Shown here: piece after piece, positions 1 through 9,349 of the stretch
How the letters are laid out: each line of letters starts with the position of its first letter
Position numbering within the stretch: the first letter of the stretch is position 1
NCBI GenBank assembly: GCA_037013495.1
Contig: JAZDXN010000013.1
Coordinates: 1,054,001 to 1,118,000, forward strand
Direction of reading: 5' to 3'
DNA: 64,000 nucleotides
Source: Hippophae tibetana
Lineage: Eukaryota > Streptophyta > Magnoliopsida > Rosales > Elaeagnaceae
The notes under the pieces: generated by a model
What the model was told of the DNA's origin: nothing
The model's input: only the letters and a program-made list of their open reading frames with translations
The model's database searches: none
Position numbers and translations under genes: made by a program

Positions 1-1204
1 TCAAGTTGTCCTCCAGGGTTGGTTTATTGGGAATGCTTCTTGGAATAGGTGGGTGGAATTGCTGGCCTGCCTGGTTTGAGCTTTGAGTGAAAGGGGGGTT
101 GTTTTGCCTCCAAGAAAAATTTGGATGACTTCTCCACCCAGGATTATAGGTATTTGAATTGGGATCAAACCTTGGTCTCTGTTGATATGCTCCCAACACA
201 TTGACCTGTTCAGGTCCAGTTGTATCTCCTTGATATGGACAGGCTTCAGTACCATGTCCCATGTTGTTATACAAACCATATTGATCATTATTGGTGTTGG
301 TTTGTGTAGCGAGAAGGGCAACTTGCTTAGTCAGTTGAACAAGTTGTTGTTGAACTTCATTATTGGAGTCGATTTCATGAACTCCAGCTTTTCTCACTCG
401 GGAGCTTTTCTGTTGGGAATTAGCACCCAACATCTCAAAGAGGTTATACGTCTCTGAGGCAGTTTTTTCTCCTATTGCTCCTCCTGCAGCGTTGTCGACA
501 ATGAACTGACATTGTTGTGTAAGTCCATCGTAAAAGAATTGGTTCTGCAACTGCAGGGGAAAGCTGTGATGGGGACATTGAGTGAGAAACATTTTGAACC
601 TATCCCAAGCTTCATGGAATGGTTCTCCATCCATCTGAGAGAAAGTAGCAATCTTTCCTCTCAACTCTGATGTTTTTTGGTGGGAATAGAATTTTCCCAT
701 GAATTTATTGTAAATGTTACCCCATGTCATCAGAGAACCTGGGGGAAGTGACATCAACCAAGTTTTGGCCTTATCCTTTAATGTGTAGGGAAAACATCTC
801 ATCCTAAGTTGATCCTCGTTTAGAATACCGAGGGGGAATGTTTGGACCGTAGCATAGAAATCTCTCATAAAGGAAAGAGAATCTTCATTAGGTAACCCAT
901 AAAAGGAAGGAAGCATAGAAAAATGAATATTTTTAAGGTCATAATTCCGAGCAGCCTCTCCCAACTGGATAGCGGCAGTTGCCGTGCCAATCACCGGTCT
1001 TGCAAACTCCTTCATCGTAGTTTCCCTAATATGTTGGTTTTCCTCCATTTCTTTTGGTTCTAGCAAAGGATTAAGACTTGGTTCTATGTTTGGCTCAAAA
1101 ACAGGTTGATGGGTAGAATCCAGTTTTGTTGACACTTGTTTAAATTTATGAAAATTATTTACATATGGTGTAAGAGGGTTTCCTAAGGATCTCCTACCAC
1201 GCAT
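1..1204 (-). CDS. gag: Ty3/gypsy (Athila-like) gag, 5' part of gag or gag-pol, runs off the window
   Basis: An uninterrupted minus-strand frame runs from the ATG at 1204-1202 to the window edge, about 401 codons with no stop. I translated it by hand. Gag forms the particle that packages the retrotransposon RNA. Roughly residues 115-225 look like a plant Retrotrans_gag domain: DKAKTWLMSLPPGS near residue 144, then a TWGNIYNKFMGKF stretch, GEPFHEAWDRFK, CPHH and FYDGL. This is followed by AAGGAIGEKTASETY, which resembles the Athila-lineage gag motif after FYxGL. The C-terminal part is rich in Gln, Asn and Pro. No CCHC zinc knuckle is reached before the edge. The start is supported by the leader and tRNA-Asp primer-binding site directly upstream on the same strand. 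The absence of stops over 401 codons suggests a fairly young copy. The superfamily is fairly sure; the Athila assignment is from remembered motif resemblance. Confidence 0.85.
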   Translation of the reverse strand, partial: MRGRRSLGNPLTPYVNNFHKFKQVSTKLDSTHQPVFEPNIEPSLNPLLEPKEMEENQHIRETTMKEFARPVIGTATAAIQLGEAARNYDLKNIHFSMLPSFYGLPNEDSLSFMRDFYATVQTFPLGILNEDQLRMRCFPYTLKDKAKTWLMSLPPGSLMTWGNIYNKFMGKFYSHQKTSELRGKIATFSQMDGEPFHEAWDRFKMFLTQCPHHSFPLQLQNQFFYDGLTQQCQFIVDNAAGGAIGEKTASETYNLFEMLGANSQQKSSRVRKAGVHEIDSNNEVQQQLVQLTKQVALLATQTNTNNDQYGLYNNMGHGTEACPYQGDTTGPEQVNVLGAYQQRPRFDPNSNTYNPGWRSHPNFSWRQNNPPFTQSSNQAGQQFHPPIPRSIPNKPTLEDNL

Positions 1205-1961
1205 AGACTATTGTAAACGTAAATTTAAAACTCCTGTCAACAAAATAAAAAATTTAGAGAAAATTTACATATTATTTAATACAAAGCACTAAACAAAACT
1301 AGTTAAACCCTAAAATTTTTTTTTTTTTATATATATTTTTTTTTATTTTGTAACATAATTAGTATTAACCAAGAGTGCTCCCAGGAAAGAATGGTGGTGC
1401 AAACGGCTCCTTAAATACCATTCTCCTAGCCAGAGCAACGTTCCCAAGAAAGACTAGTGGCACAAAGGCTTCCAAGAACTAGTCTCCTAGACAGAACTCC
1501 CTTAGATTTTTACTTTTCATGTTATTTAGTTAATTAGGTATAAATTCAAGTAATGTTTTTTTTTATTATTCATGAACGGTAATTTTATTTTACTATTCAC
1601 ACTATATAATGTCTTATTAACTTAAAAATTTTTGAAATTTAAGTTTTTGAAATTTTTTTTTTTATATTTTTTTTATGAACGGTAATTTTATTTTACTATT
1701 CACGCTATATTATTTCTTATTAACTTAAAATTTTTTGAATTTTGAATTTTAAATTTTTTTTTTACTATTCATGAACGGTAAAAATTTTTACTACAAATTT
1801 CAAATTTCTAAATTATTTTACAATTAAAAAAAAATTATTATTTTTTTTTTATTTTTTTTTATTATGAATTTTGAAATTTGATTATTATTAAAATATCACA
1901 ATTATTTACAGCACAAAAATGTTTTTAAAATTTTGATAAATAATTTAAAAACGCTATTCCT
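1205..1961 (-). other. Retrotransposon leader (5' untranslated region between PBS and gag)
   Basis: This AT-rich stretch of about 750 bases lies between the primer-binding site and the gag ATG on the minus strand. It contains long T and A runs and a near-repeat around 1571-1615 and 1671-1710 (tgaacggtaattttatttta with flanking similarity). A variant of the same word recurs near 1770. No reading frame worth calling is present. The only compact structure is the pair of hairpins at 1388-1485, described separately. Confidence 0.75.
1388..1485 (-). other. Two tandem hairpins in the retrotransposon leader
   Basis: Two related ~60-base units each contain an 8-bp perfect stem. Unit 1 pairs agaatggt (1388-1395) with accattct (1417-1424). 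Unit 2 pairs agactagt (1451-1458) with actagtct (1478-1485). The units are clearly related in their flanks (cccaggaaag versus cccaagaaag; tctcctag after both stems), yet the stem bases differ in ways that keep pairing. That is what compensatory change would look like. The position between PBS and gag fits an RNA packaging or dimerisation signal, but that role is inference. Confidence 0.55.
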
Positions 1962-1979
1962 TCCCCGGCAACGGCGCCA
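1962..1979 (-). promoter_or_regulatory. Primer-binding site, complementary to tRNA-Asp 3' end
   Basis: The minus strand reads tggcgccgttgccgggga, complementary to the 3' end of plant tRNA-Asp including CCA. It lies six bases inside the LTR terminus at 1986. It primes minus-strand DNA synthesis in reverse transcription. tRNA-Asp priming is known for the Athila and Tat lineages of plant Ty3/gypsy elements. It fixes the element's orientation as minus and marks the LTR as a 5' LTR relative to gag. Confidence 0.9.
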
Positions 1980-2472
1980 AAAACTTGATGAACGAAAATA
2001 GGCATCGCCGATCTTCGCAAATACTTTGGTTTTAATATTTATAAAACTCTCGCAAGTGCACGAATCATTTCGAAGAAAATGATAAGTATACTCCCAAGGT
2101 CGATCTAAGGAAGGAATGTATGTGGTTTTTAATTTATTATTCAAACTTTTAAAACCGAAATTAAATCCTAAACATCCTGTCACGATAGTTTGGTTTTTGT
2201 GTTCCTAATCTAATAACATAAAATAAACATATATACAGATTAATTAAATATAATCTAATAACATAAAAATAAACATAGATACAAATTCAATAAATAATTA
2301 TCTAAAAATAAACATATATACAGATTCAATAAATATTCATGCAAATTTTATCATTTATATTAGCGGAGTATTTATGGATATAATAACTAAATTAATTATG
2401 CTTGCTCATATTATCTAGGTTATTAAAGATATAAATTGATATTTTATTGATTCTCTCTTTTTTATATAAATA

Positions 2473-2618
2473 CCACCTTTGGTGGGGTTAGATATTCTTT
2501 GTTAACTAAACAAATCAATTAACACCTATGGGTGGGGTTGATAACTAATATGCTTAATTAAATTAATTTCTTTTTCTAAGAGATTGAAAATGAACCATTT
2601 AAATGCCACCTTTGGTGG
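2473..2618 (-). repeat. Three short inverted repeats inside the LTR
   Basis: Three spaced copies of a GGTG-type hairpin followed by a ggggtt tail: ccacc-ttt-ggtgg at 2473-2485, cacc-tatg-ggtg at 2523-2534, and ccacc-ttt-ggtgg at 2606-2618. The same three are found in the solo LTR. They lie downstream of the TATA box on the minus strand, so they would be transcribed. They could be RNA structure or binding sites; no function is known to me. Confidence 0.6.
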
Positions 2619-3387
2619 GGTTAGACAGTTTAAACTTTATTCAAGGTGTCCAAATTAAACATAAGAATTTAATTATCCGAGTACTAACTTTCAAGTTTTA
2701 AAACCACTATTGAAAACATGTTGTCAATACATTTTCACATAATAATTCTTATAAAAACTTTTGAAATAGAGTTTCACTCTAACTACCGGGCGATTGTACC
2801 AACAAATAAAAGAGCACTACTCTAAATTAGACCGGATAACTAAACCTTAAAATCTAATTTTCAGTTTTAAGTTTGTAATGAAAAATAATATATTTCTCTC
2901 TAACATACTTAATATAAAATCTTGAATAAAAACAAAATCAATTCATTTTAGAAATTTTCACCTATTTAATATTTCGCAAGCATAACAACGTTATTATTAT
3001 ATCATGTTTATAAACAGCTAGCAGAGTTAAATTTAATCATAGACAAATTAAATATAACATGTAAGAATAAAGCATAAAAATAACTGTAAAGAAAATAAAA
3101 TCCTTACAGAACTTCGACGCTATTCCCGTTGCTAGAAAACCTCCGAGCGGAATTTGCACTTCCATATATTGAATCAAAAATCTAAATTATTACAAAAACA
3201 TTACAAGTTCCTCTCAAAAAGAGAAGAACTCTAAACCTAAGAGAATTGAACTAAAAACTAAGAGAAAAACTAAGAAAAGCTTAGAAACTAAGAAAGAAAC
3301 TAAGAAAAACTAAAAACTAAGAAATGAGAGAAAGAAAGAAGAGAGAAGTGAGTTTTGAAGGTGTAATTTGAAGTGAAGGGAAGGGGG

Positions 3388-3395
3388 TATTTATA
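3388..3395 (-). promoter_or_regulatory. Probable TATA box of the LTR promoter
   Basis: The minus strand reads TATAAATA within cctataaatacccc. It precedes a pyrimidine-rich stretch with many CT-rich words, typical of a plant retrotransposon transcript start. The same box is preserved in the solo LTR at 35538-35545. Confidence 0.6.
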
Positions 3396-3508
3396 GGTGA
3401 GGATGGAGAGAAAAAGTAGAGAAAAAAATGTTAAAAAAATGTAAAAACGCAGATTATTGATTGCTGACGTCATTTGATGACGTCAGCATGACATGGGGCG
3501 GCTGCACA

Positions 3509-3671
3509 GTACCGGGTATGAACAGTGCCGAGTCTACACAGTACCGCGGATGAACAGTACCGAGTCTACATAGTACCGCGGATGAACAGTACGCGCGGAT
3601 GAACAGTACGTGCGGATGAACAGTACGCGCGGATGAACAGTACGCGCGGATGAACAGTACGCGCGGAGCTG
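3509..3671. repeat. GC-rich minisatellite inside the LTR U3
   Basis: Two units of 32 bp start at 3509 and 3541 (gtaccg..gatgaacagtaccgagtctaca pattern). After a transitional part come four 17-bp units at 3593, 3610, 3627 and 3644, each gcgcggatgaacagtac or one base off, and a partial unit. The repeat is absent from the solo LTR of the same family, so it expanded in this copy or its lineage. It creates a spurious minus-strand open frame. Confidence 0.85.
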
Positions 3672-4022
3672 CTTGGGGCGGTGCTAGGCGCTGGGGCGCG
3701 GCGGCCGGGCGGCGCGGCGGCACGATTTTCATCTTTTTGACATTTTTGACCTTTTCGACCCATTTTGTCCAATTTTTCCATATTTGTTGACCTTTTCCCA
3801 CTTATTTATTAATATATTTGTGATGTATTGCTTCAAGTATTCCTATTTGAGTCTATAAATTGCGTTTTTAAGCCAAAATACCTGAAAAACAATAAAAATA
3901 CCCGTGATTCCGAAAAAAACAAATTTATATAAATATATGATAAAACATATAAATATATGTATTTTTAATCAATTAATGTGCATAAAATCATGGTTATTTT
4001 AGTGCTTTTTGAGCACTCATCA

Positions 4023-4034
4023 CAACCCCCAACC
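4023..4034 (-). promoter_or_regulatory. Polypurine-like tract before the LTR
   Basis: The minus strand reads ggttgggggttg immediately followed by the LTR start TGATGAG. A G-rich tract just upstream of the 3' LTR primes plus-strand DNA synthesis in LTR retrotransposons. It contains T residues, so it is not a pure purine run, but its position is exact. Confidence 0.6.
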
Positions 4035-4039
4035 AGCTT

Positions 4040-4059
4040 CTTGCTAGTCCCTTAGCAAG
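4040..4059 (-). other. Hairpin next to the polypurine-like tract
   Basis: A perfect 7-bp stem, cttgcta (4040-4046) and tagcaag (4053-4059), with a 6-base loop. On the minus strand it lies just upstream of the polypurine-like tract. A CTAGCAA-type hairpin before a G-rich tract is a motif I recall from the 3' ends of several plant Ty3/gypsy elements. Confidence 0.55.
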
Positions 4060-4112
4060 AGAAGCGATAAAAACTAAAAATTAAACTATCCTAAATCACT
4101 TTTGTGGATTGA

Positions 4113-4185
4113 AACGGTTGCATTTAGCCTATGCAACAAGCCGTTAAACCCCTAGGTTGCCCTAGTGGACGAGTTTGAGTCTCGT
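4113..4185 (-). other. Two further hairpins in the 3' internal region
   Basis: One stem combines aacgg/ccgtt (4113-4117 with 4141-4145) and ttgcat/atgcaa (4118-4123 with 4131-4136), with a 4-base bulge on one side. A second stem is acgag/ctcgt (4169-4173 with 4181-4185). With the hairpin at 4040-4059 they make a run of three stems within 150 bases, suggesting a structured RNA 3' region. Confidence 0.45.
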
Positions 4186-7100
4186 GAGGGTTTTCAGTAA
4201 TGATACCCACAAACATTGAACTAAATGTAGAAATCAAAAGAAACAATAAAAACAATCAAATGGAAAACTAAAATTACAACAAAATCAAAAATTAATTTAA
4301 GGATAAAAGAAAACAACATATCACAAAAATGTCTCGTACTTTTTAATCTCTTTTAAGATCATAATTAAAATCTCAAGCATAAGTTATTTTAATCTCTTTA
4401 AACAATCATGATTTTATTATAATAATTAGTCGAAAATCATTTTCATATTTCATATCAAAAATGTATCAATTTAATTTTACCCAATTTCAGTGTCATGAAT
4501 CAGAATTCGCTTCGACTCTATTCCTCACAAGTCAATACTCTCAAAACACTGAATCCTATGGGTTCAAACACTCATACTAATTTATATGCGAAAGAGTTTA
4601 TGTATAGAAATGAACTAATATGTTCGCATATGTATAAAGAATAAAGGCTCAAAGTGTTATTTTAACATTGATCTCATGAAAGGAATCGAATGTATAAATT
4701 ATAAAGATATCATATTGCTTACATCCACATTGCTTCTAGGAATAATATTTTGTCATTTATGTTTTATCTTACACTTTCTAGCAAGCAAGATATATTTGCT
4801 CGTCATTGTGGAAAACCTGTCTAAACAAAATCATTTTGCAGTTAGACATATTAATGGATCATTCTATAACTTGGAACCTGTAGTTTTGATAACTCAATGT
4901 ATTTCAATTATGGTCAAACTAATGATTGCATGTCAAAGCGGAGAGGCACGTCGTTGTAGATTCCTAGGTTTAGAAACACCTTATCTTACTGCACACAACC
5001 GTGTTCAATTTCATCAAGAATAGATTCATCTTCTTCTCGTCCTTGAAACTCACCAAGCCATATAAGAGATGAAAAGGTTGGAATGCATTAATTAAATTTT
5101 TTTTGGTAACTTGAGCGTTTTATATTTGGGTTTTTAGTCGATTTCTCTATGTGAAGTCTGAAGTAATCTTTACAAATGGTACTTTCTTTGTATCATTAGT
5201 AAAAGAAATATCTTCGAAACAAGCTTCTAGCAATTAGTTACTTGTTATAGAAGGGGTTTTCCTAATTAAAATTGGTTCCAAAATAACGAAGAGGTCTCAT
5301 TTCATATGCTAATTTTTTGATGAGAGCTAATTAATCTATGAATAATTTAAAAATGCAAAGTGTTAGACACACGCTCTGTGTATCTTCCTTCAATGGCAAG
5401 GTATGTGATCGGTTAACCACGAAACATTAAATACTTATATCCACATTGCTTATATGTATAATATTTTCTCACTTATGTTTTGTCTTACACTTTCTAGCCA
5501 ACAAGATATATTTGCTCATCATTGTGGCGAACCTATCTAAACAAAATCATTTTGTAGTTAGACCTATTGATGGAGCATTCTATAACTTGGAACCTGTAGT
5601 TTTGATAACTCAATGTACTTCAATTATGGTCAAACTCATGATTGCATGTCAAAGCGGAGAGGCACTTCGTTGTAGATTCCTAGGTTTAGAAACATCTTAT
5701 CCTTTTGCACACAACCGTGTTCAATTTCATCAAGAATAGATTCATCTTCTTCTAGTCCTTGAAACTAAATAAGACATAAATAGGATGAAAAGGTTGGAAT
5801 GCATTAAGCAAGTTTTTTTAGTAACTTGAGCATTTTATATTTGGGTTTTTAGTCGATTTCTCAACGTGAAGTTTGAAGTAATCTTTACAAATGGTACTTT
5901 CTTTGTACCATTAGTAAAAGAAATATTTTCGAAAAAAGCTTCTAGAAATTAGTTACTGGTTATTCAAGGGGTTTTCCTCATTACAGTTGGTTCCAAAATA
6001 ACGAAGAGGTCTCATTTCATATGCTAATTTGTTTTATGAGAGCTAATTAATCTATGCATAATTTAACTATGCAAACTGTCGGACACACGCTCCTGCGTAT
6101 CTTCCTTCAATGACAAAGTACGTGATCGGTTAACCAATAAACATTAAATACTTACATCGACATTGCCTCTAGGTATAATATTTTGTCACTTATGTTTTAT
6201 CTTTTACTTTCTAGCGAACAAGATATATTTGCTCGTCATTGTGGCAAACCTATCTAAACAAAATAATTTTGTAGTTAGACCTATTGATGGAGCATTCTAT
6301 AACATGGAACCTGTAGTTTTGATACCTCAATGTACTTAAATTATGTTTAAACTCATGATTGCATGTCAAAGCAGAGAGGCACGTCGTCGTAGATTCCTAG
6401 GTTTAGAAACATCTTATCTTTTTTCACAAAAACGTGTTCAATTTCATCAAGAATAGATTCATCTTCTTCTCGTCCTTGAAACTCACCAAGCCATATAAGA
6501 GATGAAAAGGTTGGAATGCATTAAGCAAGTTTGTTTGGTAACTTGAGTGTTTTATATTTGGGTTTTTAGTCGATTTCTCTATTTGAAGTTTGAAGTAATC
6601 TTTACAAATGGTACTTTCTTTGTACCATTAGTAAAAGAAAAAATTTCGAAAAAAGCTTCTAGAAATTAGTTACTTGTTATTCAAGGGGTTTTCCTCATTA
6701 CAGCTGGTTCCAAAATAACGAAGAGGTCTCATTTCATATGCTAATTTTTTTTATGAGAGCTAATTAATCTATGCATAATTTAACTATGCAAACTGTCGGA
6801 CACACGCTCCTGCGTATCTTCCTTCAATGATAAAGTACGTGATCGGTTAACCAATAAACATTAAATACTTACATCGACATTGCCTCCAGGTATAATATTT
6901 TTTCACTTATGTTTTATCTTTTACTTGCTAGCGAACAAGATATATTTGCTCGTCATTGTGGCAAACCTATCTAAACAAAATAATTTTGTAGTTAGACCTA
7001 TTGATGGAGCATTCTATAACATTGAACCTGTAGTTTTGATACCACAATGTACTTAAATTATGTTTAAACTCATAATTGCCTGTCAAAGCGCAGAGGCACG

Positions 7101-9349
7101 TCGTTGTAGATTCCTAGGTTTAGAAACACCTTATCTTTTTGCACACAACCGTGTTCAATTTCATCAAGAATAGATTCATCTTCTTCTCGTCCTTGAAACT
7201 CACCAAGCCATATAAGAGATGAAAAGGTTGGAATGCATTAAGCAAGTTTGTTTGGTAACTTGAGCGTTTTATATTTGGGTTTTTAGTCGATTTCTCTATG
7301 TGAAGTTTGAAGTAATCTTTACAAACGGTACTTTCTTTGTATCATTAGTAAAAGAAATATCTTCGAAACAAGCTTCTAGCAATTAGTTACTTGTTATAGA
7401 AGGGGTTTTCCTAATTATAGTTGGTTCCAAAATAACGAAGAGGTCTCATTTCATATGCTAATTTTTTGATAAGAGCTAATTAATCTATGAATAATTTAAA
7501 AATGCAAAGTGTTAGACACACACTCTGTGTATCTTCCTTCAATGGCAAGGTACGTGATCGGTTAACCACGAAACATTAAATACTTACATCCACATTGCTT
7601 ATATGTATAATATTTTGTCACTTATGTTTTATCTTTTACTTTCTAGCGAACAAGATATATTTGCTCGTCATTGTGGCAAACCTATCTATACAAAATTATT
7701 TTTCAGTTAGACCTATTGATGGAGCATTCTATAACATGGAACATGTAGTTTTGATACCTCAATGTACTTAAATTATGTTTAAACTCATAATTGCCTGTCA
7801 AAGCGGAGAGGTACGTCGTTGTAGTTTCCTTGGTTTAGAAACACCTTATCTTTTTGCACACAACCGTGTTCAATTTCATCAAGAATAGATTCATCTTCTT
7901 CTCGTCCTTGAAACTCACCAAGCCATATAAGAGATGAAATGGTTGGAATGCATTAAGCATTTTTTTTGGTAACTTGAGCGTTTTTTATTTGGGTTTTTAG
8001 TCTATTTCTCTTTATGAAGTTTGAAGTAATCTTTAAAAACGGTACTTTCTTTGTACCATTAGTAAAAGAAATATCCTCGAAATAAGCTTCAAGAAATTAG
8101 TTACTTGTTATTGAAGGGGTTTTCCACATTACAGTTGGTTCCAAAATAACGAAGAGGTCTCAATTCAAATACTACATTTTTTTTATGAGAGGTAACTAAT
8201 CAATGCATAATTTAACGATCCAAACTTTCGGACACACGCTCCTGCGTATCTTCCTTCAATGACAAAGTACGTGATCGGTTAACCACCAAACATTAAATAC
8301 TTAAATCCACATTGCTTCTAGGTATAATATTTTGTCACTTATGTTTTATCTTACACTTTCTAGCGAACAAGATATATTTGTTCGTCATTGTGGCAAACCT
8401 ATCTAAACAAAATCATTTTGTAGTTAGACCTATTGATGGAGCATTCTATAACTTGGAACCTGTAGTTTTGATACCTCAATGTACTTAAATTATGGTTAAA
8501 CTCATGATTGCATGTCAAAGCGGAGAGGCACGTCGTTGTAGATTCCTAGGTTTAGAAACACCTTATCTTTCTGCACACAACCGTGTTCAATTTCATCAAG
8601 AATAGATTCATCTTCTTCTCGTCCATGAAACTCACCAAGCCATATAAGGGATGAAAATGTTGGAATGTATTAAGCAAGTTTGTTTGGTAACTTGAGCGTT
8701 TTATATTTGGGTTTTTAGTCGATTTCTCCATGTGAAGTTTGAAGTAATCTTTACAAACGGTACTTTCTTTGTACCATTAGTAAAAGAAATATCTTCGAAA
8801 CAAGCTTCTAGAAATTAGTTACTTGTTATTCAAGGGGTTTTCCTCATTACAGTTGGTTCCAAAATAACGAAGAGGTCTCATTTCATATGCTAATTTTTTT
8901 TATGAGAGCTAATTAATCTATGCATAATTTAACTATGCAAAGTGTTAGACACACGCTCCTGCGTATCTTCCTTCAATGACAAAGTACGTGATCGGTTAAC
9001 CACGAAACATTAAATACTTACATCCACATTGCTTATATGTATAATATTTTCTCACTTATGTTTTGTCTTACACTTTCTAGCCAACAAGATATATTTTCTC
9101 GTCATTGTGGCAAACCTATCTAAACAAAATAATTTTGTAGTTAGACCTATGGATGGAGCATTCTATAACATGGAACCTGTAGTTTTGATACCTCAATGTA
9201 CTTAAATTATGTTTAAGCTCATGATTGCATGTCAAAGCGGAGAGGCACGTCGTTGTAGATTCCTAGGTTTAGAAACACCTTATATTTTTGCATACAACCG
9301 TGTTCAATTTCATCAAGAATAGATTCATCTTCTTCTCGTCCTTGAAACT

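Larger units (their letters stand above)
1986..4022 (-). mobile_element. LTR of Athila-like Ty3/gypsy element (2,037 bp)
   Basis: The ends were set by comparison with the solo LTR at 34140-36067, which is bounded by a target duplication. On the plus strand the repeat starts tgatgaacg and ends gcactcatca. The two copies align along nearly their whole length. Main differences are a GC-rich tandem repeat present only here (3509-3671), a (CG)n run present only in the solo copy, and scattered substitutions. On the minus strand, U3 would run from 4022 to the TATA box near 3390, followed by R and U5. The inner terminal repeat is one base off (TGATGAA against CTCATCA). Unusually, the LTR has PBS and leader on one side and PPT-like internal sequence on the other. 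Confidence 0.88.
4023..4717 (-). mobile_element. Truncated 3' internal region of an Athila-like element
   Basis: This sequence abuts the outer end of the LTR but is not satellite and not LTR. On the minus strand it ends in a purine-rich tract directly before the LTR, as expected for the 3' end of an element's internal region. It contains three hairpins near its LTR end and otherwise AT-rich sequence with no convincing frame. It breaks off at about 4718, where satellite begins at the shared word cttacatccacattgctt. I infer it belongs to a second, tandemly placed copy of the same family that is truncated at the array. Confidence 0.6.

Noticed and set aside
1..321. 106-codon minus-strand frame at the left edge
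   Set aside because: It is a shadow of gag: the true gag frame is a different minus-strand frame, open from 1204 to the edge.
182..457. 91-codon plus-strand frame
   Set aside because: Antisense to the gag frame.
1962..1979. A tRNA-Asp gene
   Set aside because: Only the 18 bases matching the tRNA 3' end are present; the location beside an LTR identifies it as a primer-binding site.
1902..2183. 93-codon minus frame across PBS and LTR end (and its relative at 34086-34337)
   Set aside because: It crosses the primer-binding site and LTR terminus in one copy and satellite in the other, so it is chance.
3454..3801. Minus-strand frames with repeated VLFIRAYCSS-type peptide
   Set aside because: The repeat peptide is the translation of the 17-bp LTR minisatellite, not a protein family.
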